NCBI GenBank assembly: GCA_009760855.2
Contig: WPIO01000121.1
Coordinates: 891,001 to 955,000, forward strand
DNA: 64,000 bases
Reading direction: 5' to 3'
DNA from: Cristatella mucedo
Taxonomy: Eukaryota; Bryozoa; Phylactolaemata; Cristatellidae
The notes beneath the pieces are model-generated. The model did no database searches, was not told the origin of the DNA, and was given only the letters and a program-made list of their open reading frames with translations. The translations under genes were made by a program, and so were the position numbers. How positions within the stretch are numbered: position 1 is the stretch's first letter; each line of letters opens with the position of its first letter. This document shows, piece by piece, positions 42,483 to 54,454 of the stretch.

Positions 42483-44816
42483 ACAATGTAATGTAAATGT
42501 ATCCCCGCCTGTAACTACAGCAACCCACAAAGACAAAGTGGGTATTACGCAAGAGGATTCCGTGTAGAGACTCACAGCATAAGCGACTTTCGGTACGCAT
42601 TCGGTAGCCAGAAGACTTCGTCTCAGCAACAGAGACGAAGTGGGAAGCATAGCAGAGTCAAGGTGAGTAGCGTGGAACTGGCAGCTCAGGACCGCTGGAA
42701 AGGATGAGCCATAATCGGCAGCAGGAGAGTAGTTGTCGCTGCCTAAGAATTGTGGAAGCGAGTTCCACAATCTAGGACCTGCAGAGCTAAAGCTTCTGTT
42801 GCCAACATTCTGTAAAATGAGGAATGGAACAGCTAAACTCTTGTCCATACAGGACCTGAGGGCACGAGGGAGCCTGAAAGTGGTGTAACAGTATAGCTAG
42901 GTACGGAGGAGCCGCGCCGTAACGGACCTTGTGGGTCAGCCTAAGAGCTCCGCTCTGTACCCGCTGATCAACCGGCAGCCACTCTAGCTCCTTCAGCAAA
43001 GGAGATACGTGCTGAAACCTCTGGGACTTGAAGACTAGCCTTGCAGCCATATTCATAGTCAGCTGCAGTGCCTGCAGTAACTGCAGTAACTGCAGCAACT
43101 GCAGTCTGCTGCAGTTGCTTTCTTTGATAGCCCAGCCAAAAGGGAACTACAGTAATCAACCCCAGACAGAACTAAGGAGCTAGTTAAATTGTTTGCAAGC
43201 CACTGTGGAAGACAGCTCCTAATCTTAGATAGGGACCGGACGTGATGGCTAGCTGTAAGAGCAGTCTTCTGAATGAAGCTTTTAAAATTAGGCAGTTTCC
43301 GAAAACTATTCCTAAATTTCGGACACGTGGTGATAGTCTCGCAACAGCATGACCTATTAGAAGAGCAAAGTCTTTTAATACAGCCATACGCTTAGGGTGT
43401 CCTATGAACAGCAGTTTGGTTCTATCATCAATTAGTTTCGAGAAACTCTTCGACATCCAGGATCGAATGTCGACAAGGCAAGCATTCAGTTTATCAGTTG
43501 CTGCATACGATTCCGACGGTTTGATTGACAAATACAGCAGAGTATCGTCAGCGTAAAAGTGATATCCTATTCCGTGGGCTGCAATCACTTTTTCCAGAGG
43601 TTCAGTATAAATGGAGAATGGCAAGGGAACGAGTACAGGTTTTTGAGAGACTCCACAGGTGACCGGTCTCGTGTGTGAGACCTAACCACCACATGGCACG
43701 GATTGAGCACGATCAGACAAGCACGACGGACACCACGCCGCTGCCTCGTCTGCCGGACCGATCATTGTTCTCAATCGTTCAAGTAGAACATCATGATCAA
43801 TGTTATCGAAGGCAGCTGACAGATCTAGCACAGAGCTAGGGCAGTGCCATTCCCGTCATCATTGCCACGCAAAATACCATTGTTAACACGGAGGAGAGCA
43901 GTTCAGTGGAGTGCGGCCTCTTGTACTCTGATTGAAATGTTTCTGCCATTTCATTCTTTTAAGTATGTTCAACCAGCTGCTTAGCAAAAATTTTTTCGAG
44001 ACTCTCTGGCAAGAAAGGAAGAAGGGAAACTGAGCGACAGTTTGCAAGGACTTCTGAATCTAATCCAGGCTTTTTAAGTATGGGTCTAACGTTTGACGAT
44101 TTCAAGAACTTTGGAAGGATTTGAACGACCCCTTTTCCCAAAGAAGCATTACAAATCTCGGTTATGGCAGGGCTAAGTTGGTCTGCCAGTAAAGACTAGA
44201 GAGATGATGGTATATGGTCTTCTCGAGACGAGCTCTTTTTGCAAGACCTTATTAGGTAGCCACGTCGCATGCAGAAACCTTGAAAACGCGTTTAAGGAAG
44301 GTCACAGTTTGCGATTCCACAGTTGCTATACTCGGAGGGAGCTTAATGGAGGCACGAATGTGCACAATTTTTTCAGTAAGGAAGGCTGAAAACGTTTCGA
44401 CTGAGCTGTTAATATATAGGGAGTCAGACCTCTCAGCATTAGCCAGTAAATTGTTTAATGTCTTATAAATCTGTTTAAGGTCAAACTGGCAGGAATTCAG
44501 TAATAGAGCGAAAAAAAGAAGCCCAAGGTTTTTAAAGCTTCCGTGTGTAAACTCAAAGGAGGTCTTTGAAATTGACTAGACCTGCATCAGACCCCGATTT
44601 CTTAAAACCACGTTCAAGCCTGCGCTTACAACGGCGCATCGTTTAAAGTTTTTTTTGTAAATTGGAAAGAATCTCCAAGAATCGGTACACGGATAGAATG
44701 AACGGGAGCATGCTTGTCAAGAGCTCTTCTGAGTGTCATGTTGACTGCATCAGCGAGGGCATCGAGGCTGTCGGTCGAGTCTGGGTGCAGATCAAGAAGA
44801 CCCGCACCACAAACAG
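42483..44816 (-). mobile_element. L2-B LINE, long antisense copy inserted in L2-A
   Basis: The longest L2-B in the window. From 5' to 3' on the minus strand: ALDKHAPVHSIRVP (44835-44626), SSNVRPILKKPGLDSEVLAN and SVSLLPFLPESLEKI (RT start, 44141-43959), GIGYHFYADDTLLY (RT motif C, 43624-43184, YADD intact), RLVFKSQRFQHVSPLLKELE, then GDRSFSSAGPRLWNSLPQFL, ending with the ATGTA-type tail at 42483. Stops and shifts separate the segments. '(ctgcagtaa)n' at 43065-43110 is a local expansion. Confidence 0.85.
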
Positions 44817-44985
44817 ATAATATCAGGGAGTCCATCCCTATGATAGCAGCATCCCCTCATGAAATCCTGTCGCTTAATTCCACGCAGCACCTCAACGTCT
44901 GCATTCAAGGAGGTCACTAGTGACCTCGTCCTGAATTTGATATCCCAATCTAAAAAGACGACCAGTCCTCTGGACCCCATACCCC
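44817..44985 (+). mobile_element. L2-A composite element, part 2
   Basis: 'gggagtccatccctatg', then 'tgcattcaaggaggtcacta' and 'ggaccccataccccat' match the L2-A consensus seen at 51790-51590 (antisense). This continues from 42482 across the L2-B insertion. Confidence 0.75.
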
Positions 44986-45512
44986 ATGCCTCATGTTTTG
45001 TCGCTCACTTTTAGGTCTCTTCATTCTATGGCTCCAGCCTATCTTTCAGATATACTACCCCATCAGGCAAAGCATCGTACCACTCGCTTTTCGGAATCCA
45101 ACAGTCTAGAAATACCTCGTACAAACCTTAAATCCTTTGGAGACCGTGCATTTAGCTCGTATGCTCCCACAGCCTGGAACTCCCTCCCGACCTGCATCAG
45201 AACATCCCCTGACCTGACCACATTTAAAAGAAACTTAAAAACATACCTATTTAGGACAGCATTTAGTGGGTCCTTGTGATTCGTCCTCGATGTGCTTATG
45301 CGTGCTGACACTGTGCCTGTGACCACTAACCACATTTGCATGCTGACCCAGTGCATGTAACCTCTAACCATGTTATTCATTTTGTTTGTTTTTCAAGCAT
45401 GATTTTACTTACTATTCTATTGCGTATCACTTTGCAGCAAATGTAAAGCGCCTAGAAAGAGATTAAGTTCTCTGAGGGCGCTTTATCAAGTGCAATATTA
45501 TTATTATTATAT
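44986..45512 (+). mobile_element. second L2-A copy (3' end) nested in the composite
   Basis: A 5'-truncated copy starts at FVAHF.SLHSMAPAYLSDIL. It has a well-preserved C-terminus (GDRAFSSYAPTAWNSLP, FKRNLKTYLFRTAFSGSL), complete 3' UTR, tail and (ATT)n. The host L2-A reading (PMDPIP..VLL) is broken exactly at its borders. Confidence 0.8.
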
Positions 45513-47245
45513 GTCCTGCTTCTACGATGCATTGATCTGCTACCGAGTTGCAAAACTAACAGCATAAATATGTCATTAGCCTCAGGTCACGTACAGGCAC
45601 CTTCCAAAAAGCTGTAGTTAGGCCACTACTCAAGAAAGCGACACTAGACCACGAGAACTTGAGCAAATACCGCAAGTCACCTTTCTACCATTCCAATCGA
45701 AGACACTGGAGCGAGTCGTGGCAGACCAGCTGAACTAATATCGTGAAACTTCAAACCTTGCTAATAAGCTTCAGTCTGCTTTTAGAGCTAATCACGCCAC
45801 AGTGTCAGCATAGCTTCGGGTGTACAACGACATACTTATAAATACAGACTTGAGTGGAGCATCTCTGCTTGTTTTGCTCAATCTTTCGGCAGTTTTTGAT
45901 GCCATCGATCACAAAGTTCTTATAGAGCGCCTCTCATCTCGCCTGGGCATCACTGGCACTGCTCTGCAGTGGTTCAGGTCCTATCTCAGTGGGAGACTCC
46001 AGAGTATTGACGTGAATGGACAAAGATCATCCGAGGTACCTCTGAAATATGGAGAACCTCAGGGCTCCGTGCTAGGTCCGGTTGTTTACACGGTTTATAC
46101 TCTCCGTCTTGCTGATGTGATTTTTGCCAAGCATAATCTAGGCTTTCACTTCTATGCGGATAACACTCAGTTGTACCATTGCTTTGATCCCTCCCAGTCT
46201 TTGAGCACCTCGAATTCTCTCAACTCCCTTGCTGCATGTATTGATGACTTCCGCACATTGATGGCACCATATGTTTTAAAATTGAATGACGATAAAACTA
46301 GCTTACTATAAAAGGAAAAAGTAAGTGTGATTCGAAAATTGGAAAGGCTAACGCCTAAAATCGGCTCTGTTAGCATGTTTTCTGATGAATCTGTACAAAA
46401 TCCAGGTGTCATGCTCCAAAGTGACCTTCCGTCGGACGACCACAATAGCTCCACAATCAAATCTGCCTACTTTCAGCTACATAGTATTGCTAAAATTCGG
46501 GCTTGTTTTGATAAGGATACCACATCTAAGTTGGTCCATACATTAGCGACATCTCGTCTTGACTTCTGTAACTCGCTGCTTGCTGGTATACCGGCATATG
46601 TAATCAGGCGCTTACAGCTTGTGCAAAACTCTGCAGCTAGTCTTGTCTGTCATGAGCTTCGCAGTTTCCACATGACACCACTTCTCGGTAACTTGCACCA
46701 GCAAACAAGCTTTGACAGTCAAGAAAAGCATCGACTTCAACGTTCTGTCGCTCACTTTCAGGTCTCTCCATTCTTTGGTTCCACCCTATCTCTCAGATCT
46801 ACTCCCCCATCAGGCTAAGCATCGTCGCACCAGCTTTTTGCAAACTAACTGTTTAACCGTACCTCGTACGATTCTCAAATCCTTCGGAGATCGTGCATTT
46901 ACTTTGCTCCTAAAGCCCGGAACTTATTCCCGACTTCCGTCACGACATGCCCCGACTGGACCAAATTTTAAAAGAAATTAAAAACGCACCTATTTGTTAC
47001 ACCATATAGTTGGTCCCTGTGATTCGTCCTTTATGTGCAAGAGCGTGCTGACAGCGTTGCATGCAGCCACTAACCACACTTGCATGCTGACACCATGCAC
47101 ATCCCCCTAATCAGGTTATTCATATTGTTTATCAAGCATGATACCACTCACCATTCGATCGTGTTTCCTTTGCAGCAAATGTAAAGCGCCTAAAAAGAGA
47201 TTGAGTTCTCTTAGGGCACATTATTAAGGGTTTTATTTTTATTAT
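45513..47245 (+). mobile_element. L2-A composite element, part 3 (RT and 3' end)
   Basis: RT domain at 45820-46311: VLLNLSAVFDAIDHKVLIER, LQWFRSYLSGRLQSIDVNGQ, LKYGEPQGSVLGP, HFYADNTQLY. Motif A has N for the first Asp (LLNLS instead of LLDLS) and motif C is YADN instead of YADD; both are single-base changes that abolish catalysis. Downstream are the thumb/C-terminal blocks at 46327-46981, the 3' UTR, and the tail ending at about 47245. Confidence 0.9.
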
Positions 47246-47450
47246 TATTACTGTGCATGCTGCCACTAACAACACTTGCATGGTGACCCTATGCATGTCA
47301 CCCTTAACCAGGTTATTCTCGTTGTTTACTGAGCATGCTTCCTCTAAGCATATGATCTTGCTTTCTGTGCAGCACATGTAAAGCACCTAGAAAGAGATTG
47401 AGCTCTCTGAGGGCTCTACATCAAATGTATTATTACTATTGGCATTCTTA
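47246..47450 (+). mobile_element. L2-A 3' UTR fragment
   Basis: 'ctgtgcatgctgccactaac' to 'gattgagctctctgagggct' and a TTATTACTATT end. A separate short copy immediately follows the composite element. Confidence 0.8.
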
Positions 47451-48000
47451 TTATACGTTTGCAGGCCTAAATCCTAATCGACGCTGTCACGGACTGATAG
47501 AGCCCTATTTTCTCGGGGAAGTTATGCTTTTTGAGGATGGAACAATTCAATGCTGCAGTTGGGGCCTTTGAGCTTGGCCTCTGTCTTAGAGGTGGGAACT
47601 GCCCATGAAACGATGCGATAACCTGTTGATGTACGCAACGAGATCAATCTTCCCACATCTGGCGGCCATTATCGGCATATTAGGTACGAGCCTGATCTCT
47701 GCAGTCGCTCACTTTCGGAGTAGTGGTCTACCTGTCGGTGAGTCAGTGAGTAGCATTTGGCAAGAGCGGCGTTGCCTGATTGCAAGCGAGTATCTCGGAA
47801 AACAAGTGATCTCGCAATCGACCAGTCTCGATCGGCAGCGGACGCTTCTCTGTGCTTTCTCTAGCGTTATGTCAGCGAAGCTTGCTGGATAGCAGCGACA
47901 GCCCCGTGCATCGCTACCGTCACGTGGCTCATTACCAGCGTCTGGCGTCTATACGTCGTTGTGGCTAGGCGTTCCCAGTCCGACTCGGACTCGAGGACAT
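47451..48000. other. unassigned sequence ending in an L2-A tail
   Basis: No exon recognised; the 95-aa frame at 47605-47892 has no splice support. Because it runs straight into an L2-A tail at 48001, part of it might be an unrecognised SINE head. Confidence 0.3.
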
Positions 48001-48082
48001 GCAGCAAATGTAAAGCGCCTAGAGAGAGATTAAGTTCTCTGAGGGTGCTTTATCAAGTGAATTATTATTATTACTATTATTA
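48001..48082 (+). mobile_element. L2-A tail-only fragment
   Basis: 'gcagcaaatgtaaagcgcct', 'ttctctgagggtgctttatc', then (ATT)n. Confidence 0.8.
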
Positions 48083-48239
48083 AGGTCAAACGTTCAAGTC
48101 CAGGAGCCACGTTGGGGCAAATTTTACTGCCAGCCTTAAGCTGCTGAGGACGAGGTCGCAATAGGAAAGAGAAGACCGGTAGTGCAAAGCCCGATAGGTC
48201 GGTAGGGTGGCAAAACGGAGGTCGGAAAAGGAACTCGAC

Positions 48240-48351
48240 AAAGGGAGTGAGAGAGAGGGAGTGAGAGATAGGGTGAGAGAAGAGAAAGAGCGATAGGAGA
48301 GAGAGAGAGAGAGAGAGAGGGGGTGAGAGGAAGAGAGAAAGAGGGATATGG

Positions 48352-48408
<57 letters not shown>

Positions 48409-48509
48409 GGTGAGTGAGTGAATGAGAGAGAGGGGAGAGAGAGAGAGAGAGGGAGAGAGAGTGAGTGAGTGAGTGAGAGAGAGAGAGAGAGGGAAGAGAG
48501 AGAGCGGGA

Positions 48510-48568
<59 letters not shown>

Positions 48569-49015
48569 GGAAGAGAGAGAGAGAGAGAGAGCGGGAAAGA
48601 GAGAGAGAGAGAGAGCGGGAAAGAGAGAGAGAGAGAGAGGGTGAGAGGAAGAGATAAAGAGGGATAAGGGAAAGGAAGAGGGGAGGGGAAGAGAGAGTGA
48701 GTGGGTGAGAGAGAGAGAGGGGAGAGAGAGAAAGAGAGAGAGCGGGAAAGAGGGAGGGAGAGAGCGGGAAAAAGAGAGAGAGAGTGTGGGAGGGAGAGAG
48801 AAAGAGGGAGGGGGAGAAAGAGAGAGAGGGCGAGTGAGTGAGTGAGTGAGTGAGAGAGAGAGAGTGAGTGAGTGAGAGAGAGAGATAGAGATACAGAGAG
48901 TGGGGCGAGAGAGGTAGATTGAGTGAGTGAGAGAGAAAGATAGACAGGTAGGTAGAGAGAGAAAGAGAATGAGAATGAGAGAGAAAGAGATGGATAGAGA
49001 GATAGAGACCCTGAC
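48240..49015. repeat. (GA)n-dominated microsatellite, ~775 bp
   Basis: GA dinucleotides with recurrent GTGA, GGGA and GCGGGAA variants. They produce the longest false ORFs of the window (SLSLSL on minus, RERERE on plus). Confidence 0.97.
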
Positions 49016-49438
49016 TCATTGGAGAACGAGTAATACACGTAAAAGATATCCGACGCATAAGAAAGACACCCAGCCTGGTCGCTGGGCGGAGAAAAGGTTC
49101 TGATATTAGAAAAAGATAGACGCGGTTTAGGAGTGACATATCCGGCCTTGACCTTGGAGTGGTCGACAGTCAAAGAGACCCGAATGAGATCGAAGGGGAT
49201 GGGGCTCCATCGGCAACGTCCGGTGCGAGCTTCCTGGCTTCCTGGTCGCTGAGTGAGCGACGAGGACACTGCCGCGGCTTCCGTCGTCTCTCGACCACCT
49301 CTTGAGAGCCCTCTCAGCAGAGACGGCAATTCAGACGAATCGCTGCTTCGGGCCGCTAAGGGTCGGTCCTTAACTGGGAAAAGGCTGGGAAGGCCGAGCC
49401 GGGCTCGACGGGCCTGCACATCGGCCGGGCCGATTCTT
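49016..49438. other. unassigned sequence
   Basis: Moderate GC, no recognised exon or repeat. Confidence 0.35.
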
Positions 49439-49686
49439 AGAAGGCTGTTTCTTCGAAGGATGTGTACCATAGGATGATAGAGGTGGGTTGATTCGAAGGA
49501 CGATAGAGGTGGGCGTGGCAATCCTGAGAAGGTGGCTGCCATGGGGGCCGAGCGGTTGCGTGCAGGCTGTTTCTTCGAAGGATGTGTACCATAGGATGAA
49601 AGAGACGGGTTGATTCAAAGGATGATAGAGGTGGACGTGGCAATCCTGAGAAGGTGGCCGCCATGGGGGCCGAGCGGTTGCGTGCA
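49439..49686. repeat. ~124-bp direct tandem duplication
   Basis: Two adjacent units begin 'aggctgtttcttcgaaggat' and end 'gccgagcggttgcgtgc', with about nine differences by eye. Confidence 0.95.
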
Positions 49687-49939
49687 GCGTCGTTTCACCG
49701 AGCGTCCTTGCCAGTATGCGCCTCCCGAAGCCGGCTAGGCGCCAGCTGGCGGGACAGCGCATGCGTGCCAAGTCCAGCTCGGACTGCGGGAGAGCGAGCG
49801 AGTCAGTCAATTTCGCTGAGTTAGTGGCCGACAGTCAAGTGATCAGCCCGACGCCGACACCCACGCTAGGAGTGGCCGGGCTGAGCCTGACAATCGCTTG
49901 CTGTCTTAGCCCTGCCGCTAGGCCTTGAGAGTTATAATA

Positions 49940-50125
49940 ATAATAATAATACTATCTGATTTAACAGACTCTTTTTGTATAGCGACAGAAGAGCCTTTTA
50001 CGGCTATCACCAACGCTTGCAGTGGTGATAAGGATTGCCCACCGCAGCATTCGAACCCACGACCTCAGGGCCGATGTCGTGAAATGCAACCACCTTACTA
50101 AGTGAGCCATTACGGCTAATACAAA
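49940..50125 (-). mobile_element. SINE1, copy 4 (antisense)
   Basis: Reverse complement carries a B box 'gggttcgaatgctg', 'ccactgcaagcgttggtgat' and the end 'ctgttaaatcagatag'. (TAA)n lies at its outer end (49935-49950). Confidence 0.75.
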
Positions 50126-52059
50126 TAATACACTTGATTAAGCGCCCTCAGAGAACTGAATCTCTTTATTGGTGTTTTGGGAGCATGCGAACTAAATGCA
50201 CAGTCTCCGAAGAATTTGGGGTTCGTACTGGGTATATAGCTAAACAGTTAGTTTCCACAAAGCATCGAAAATTTCCGCTCTCGAGCAAACTAGCTCTCGT
50301 GATACGTTGCTTGGTCCGGTGGTAGAGTAGATCTGATACATAGATGCTGGAGCCAAAGAATGAAAAGCGAGCGACAAAACCTTGAAGTCGATCCGCTGCT
50401 TGGCTGCATGCCTGTGCAGGTTGGCGAGAAGTGGTCATGCGGTTACTATGAAGCTCACGACAGACAATCCTAGCTGCAGACTTTTGCACCTGCTGGAGCG
50501 CCTGATTGCACGTGCCGGTAGGCCAGCAAGCACTGAGTTACAGAAATCGAGACGGAATGTTCCCAATGCATGAACCAACTTAGATGTGGTATTTATATCT
50601 AAACAAGCCCGAACTTAAGCTATCTCGTGTAGCTGAAAGTAGGCAGACTTGATTGTGCAGCTGATGTAGTCGCCTAACGAAAGGTCACTTTGGAATATGA
50701 CATGCAAATTGCACGCACATTCAACTGGAGATATGCTGGCAGATGCAATTTTGAGTGTTAGCCTTTCCAATTTCTGAATCACACTTGTGTATCCATAACT
50801 AGTAAGTTGGTTTTATCATCATTTAACTTAAGAAAATTTGCTGCCATCTATGTGCGGGTGTCATCAATGCATGCAGCAAGTGAGTTGAGAGAATCCGAGC
50901 TGCTCGATGGCTGGGAGAGATCAAAGCAACGGTACTACTGAGTGTCGTCCGCATAGAAGTGAAAGCCTAGATTGTGCTTGGCAATCACATCGGCAAGAGG
51001 GAGAGAATAAACCATGAAAAGAACCGGACCAATCACAGAACCCTGAGGTGCCTCATATTTCGGAGGTACCTCGATTGATCTATGTCCACTCACATCAATA
51101 TTCTGGAGTCTCCCTCTGAGATAGGACATGAGCCACTGCAGAGCAGTGCCAATGATATGCAGGTGAGATTAGAGGCGCTCAAGAAGGACTTGGTCATCGA
51201 TAGCATCAAAAGCTGCCGAAAGATCGAGCGAAACAAGCAGAGACACTTTACGCACGTCTGCATTCCAAAGTAGGTCGTACACCCTAAGAAACGCTAAATC
51301 TGTGGAGTGATTATCTCTAAAACCAGACTGGAACTTACTAACAAGGTTTTAAGTTCCAATATATGAGTTCAGCTGGTCTGCCACGACTCGTTCCAATGTC
51401 TTTTATAGGAATGGTAGAATGGAGATTGGGCGGTATTTTCTCAAATTCTCTTGCTCTACTGTCGCTTTCTTGAGTAGTGGCAAGACAACAGCTTCGTTGA
51501 AAGGTGCTGTGACAGGACCTGAGGCTAATGACATCTTAATGGTGCTAGTTATGTATGGCAGCAGCAGATCAATGCAACGTAGGAGCAGGACAGTGGGAAT
51601 AGGGTCCATGGGACTTGTTGTCTTCTTTGATTGGGATATGAACTTCAGGACGAGATCACCAGTTACCTGCTTGAATGTAGACATTGAGGTGCAATAAGGA
51701 ATCGAAGGACATCATTCTAGGGGAGGGGTTCTGGCACCTTAGGGATGGACTCTGTGATCTTGTCCATCTTCTGGACACGAAGCAAGTGAAGCAATTAGCC
51801 AGATCATCGCAGGGATCACAAGGAAATCGCAGCTAAACGGGGAGCGGCTGAGGAGATGGTTGATCGTCGACATAAGACATCTTTGGATTGTGCATCTGCG
51901 AATCGGCAATTTTGTTTATAGAAGCTCGACTTGGCCTTTGCTAGGATTGATTGGTATGACGTACTGTAGTCCTCGTAACCCTGACGATGGATAGTCAGTC
52001 CTGATCTCGTGTATGCTTTTTCAAGGTTTCGCTTAGTAGACCTATCTAGTTTAATGTCT
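50126..52059 (-). mobile_element. L2-A LINE, antisense, 3' half
   Basis: Tail at 50126-50170, a 3' UTR deletion, then the C-terminal ORF and RT: FKQVTGDLVLKFISQSKKTT and PMDPIPTVLLLRCIDLLLPY (51684-51403), MSYLRGRLQNIDVSGHRSIE and YEAPQGSVIGPVLFMVYSLP, LGFHFYADDTQ (51129-50935). Here YADD is intact but frames are broken elsewhere. The element continues at 52486 beyond a nested L2-B. Confidence 0.85.
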
Positions 52060-52485
52060 GTGGTATGTATGTATGTATCTCCGTCAGTAACTCCACAAAG
52101 TCATAAAGACCATGCGGGTGTTATGCAGGAGAGTTTTGTATAGCGCACTCACAGCCTAAGCGGCTTTCGGTACGCATTCGGTAGCCAACAGACTTCGTCT
52201 CACGCAACAAATCGAAAGTGGGAAGCATAGCGGAGTTAGGAGAGCAGTTGAGGTAGTGAGTAGCATAGAAGTAGCAGTTCAGGACCGCTGAAAAAGATGT
52301 GCCATAGTCGGCAGTTGGAGAGTAGATGTCGTTGCGTAAGAATTGTGGAAGCGAGTTCCACAGTCTAGGACCTGCAGAACTAAAGCTACTGTCGCCAACT
52401 GTCTTTAAGCAGAGGAATGGGACAGCTAATTTATTGTCCACGCAGGACCTGAGGGCGCCAACAGGCTGAAACAGATGCAGCAGTG
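52060..52485 (-). mobile_element. L2-B LINE, 3' end nested in L2-A
   Basis: Starts (ATGT)n 'atgtatctccgtcagtaac', then LRNDIYSPTADYGTSFSAVL and GDSSFSSAGPRLWNSLPQFL. The motif GTGGTA occurs at both borders (about 52053 and 52483) and only once in the empty paralogue at 13899. This gives a 6-bp target duplication. Confidence 0.85.
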
Positions 52486-53900
52486 GTAAACCATAGACCG
52501 TCAGGGCGAGGGTGTGCAGTGCAGTGCGCTTAGTCAGAAGTGCAAAATTGTCGATCGTGTCAGCTTGTTTTGTGTTGTTGCAATCTACCAATTCTGACAG
52601 ATCGGAAGGGACTCAGCAGCAGAGGCGAGGCAGATATTTTTGCACGGACTGCATCGATGTCAAGGGTCTTGAGGTTTCTGGATTCACATGTTATTTTAGA
52701 GGAGGAGGCCACACATTGTCGGCTGAATGAGATCTGCATGTAGTCAGATAAGTAGGATTTGGTAATAATTGGTGGTGAAAAGGTGCATTTGTATGGGAAA
52801 ATTTGGTCAAGTGTGTCGTTGTGAGTAGGGCCATGCACATGAGCGACAAAAAACAATGAATCACTGCATGCATACAATTTAGAGCTGAAGGCGTCAGAAA
52901 AGTTATCAATTTGAATTTTGAAATAAACCATAATGAGGAAGAATCGATTTCTTGCACGCAGAATCAAAATGAGATGAGAGAATTCTGAGAAAGAGGAGGT
53001 ACCTAGTCCCTTGTGGGCAATAGACTACTGCCACTACCGGCAGCTTGTTTTCTCATTAAATAAAGACAATTGGTTCAAAAGACGGCTTCGAGGGTACTGC
53101 AAACGGCTTGAGTTTGAATTTCGAGCGCACGATAATAGCAAATCCACCTCCAATTTTGATTGAACGAAATTGGGTGCGAAAGAACGAAAAACCAGAAGGG
53201 TTCGCATCTTTAATTGTCGGACAGTTTACCGGCTTTAGCCAAGTTCAGTCGAGGCGAGCAGGTCGAAGCCATTTTCAGAAATAGGGTCGCTTATTATAAG
53301 AGGTTTATTGTACATCGGGCGAGGATTCCAAAGGCAAGTGTTAAGTCGGGCCGCCGGAGTTATGACAGGCCCGATGACCACGTAGTTAGAGAGGTTCAAA
53401 TTTTGACGCATGTGGCGGAGCGTGCTGAGTTGTTCGAGACAATTCTAGAAATACCGAACGAGAGACCACTCAGGTCCCAGTTTCAGCCGATCGAGCCACG
53501 CTTTAAGCTGGCGGCCGCCGCGATGGCTCCGGGTACTTTTTTTTTGTTAATGCATAATTTGCGAATCTCAGCAACATCAGTAACAACTAGGAATGCATTT
53601 GATCTGCGATGACGAAGCAGTAGCAGCTGGGCGCGATCATAACTAGCATGCAGGTTACTAGCCACCGGCGTAGCTGAGGCCGCCGCCGGCGTGGCAGACC
53701 CAGCGGCCCAAAGCGAGAAGCATTTAGATATCCGTAGGCACGTAATTTCTTACGCGCCACGGTCAAATAAAACTCAGAATAACTTTAAACAGGTCTTAGC
53801 TGTATCGTTTCTGTATACGATGCAGGGAAGAACTTTGATTTGCGGAAGAATTCGCCAACGAACAATGAACATGGATCAGTGCCCTGTGTCGGGATGCGAG
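52486..53900 (-). mobile_element. L2-A LINE, antisense, 5' half
   Basis: Continuation of the L2-A interrupted at 52060. Endonuclease region (52967-52560 minus: ILRARNRFFLIMVYFKIQID, the GDFN position is lost as VYFK), the N-terminus (YDRAQLLLLRHRRSNAF, 53665-53483 minus) and the 5' UTR to about 53900. Confidence 0.85.
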
Positions 53901-53935
53901 AGAGAGGAGATCGATACGTGCATCCAGAGTAGCGG

Positions 53936-54305
<370 letters not shown>

Positions 54306-54397
54306 CGGATGCTATCGATCGTTCGGGTCGCGCAAGCGTGCCGCATGCTGTGCACCTCTTGAAGCCTGCAACATGCTGGGCTCGCAGTGACGAGTGC

Positions 54398-54432
54398 GTG
54401 ACGTCAGCGTCACGTGCGTGACGTCAGCGTGC
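54398..54432. promoter_or_regulatory. paired CRE-like sites with E-box
   Basis: Two TGACGTCA octamers 22 bp apart in a local duplication (cgtgcgtgacgtcagcgt), with CACGTG between them. TGACGTCA is the CREB/ATF consensus. Whether it drives any gene here is unknown; an L2-B follows immediately. Confidence 0.35.
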
Positions 54433-54454
54433 GTAGAGTCGCACGGCTGAACGG

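Noticed and set aside
48136-49542. 468-aa and 369-aa minus-strand open frames rich in Ser/Leu
   Set aside because: They translate a (GA)n microsatellite. Both strands and several frames are open for the same reason.
50935-51129. Active L2-A reverse transcriptase (intact YADD)
   Set aside because: The same copy has frameshifts, a 3' UTR deletion, a lost endonuclease motif and an L2-B insertion.
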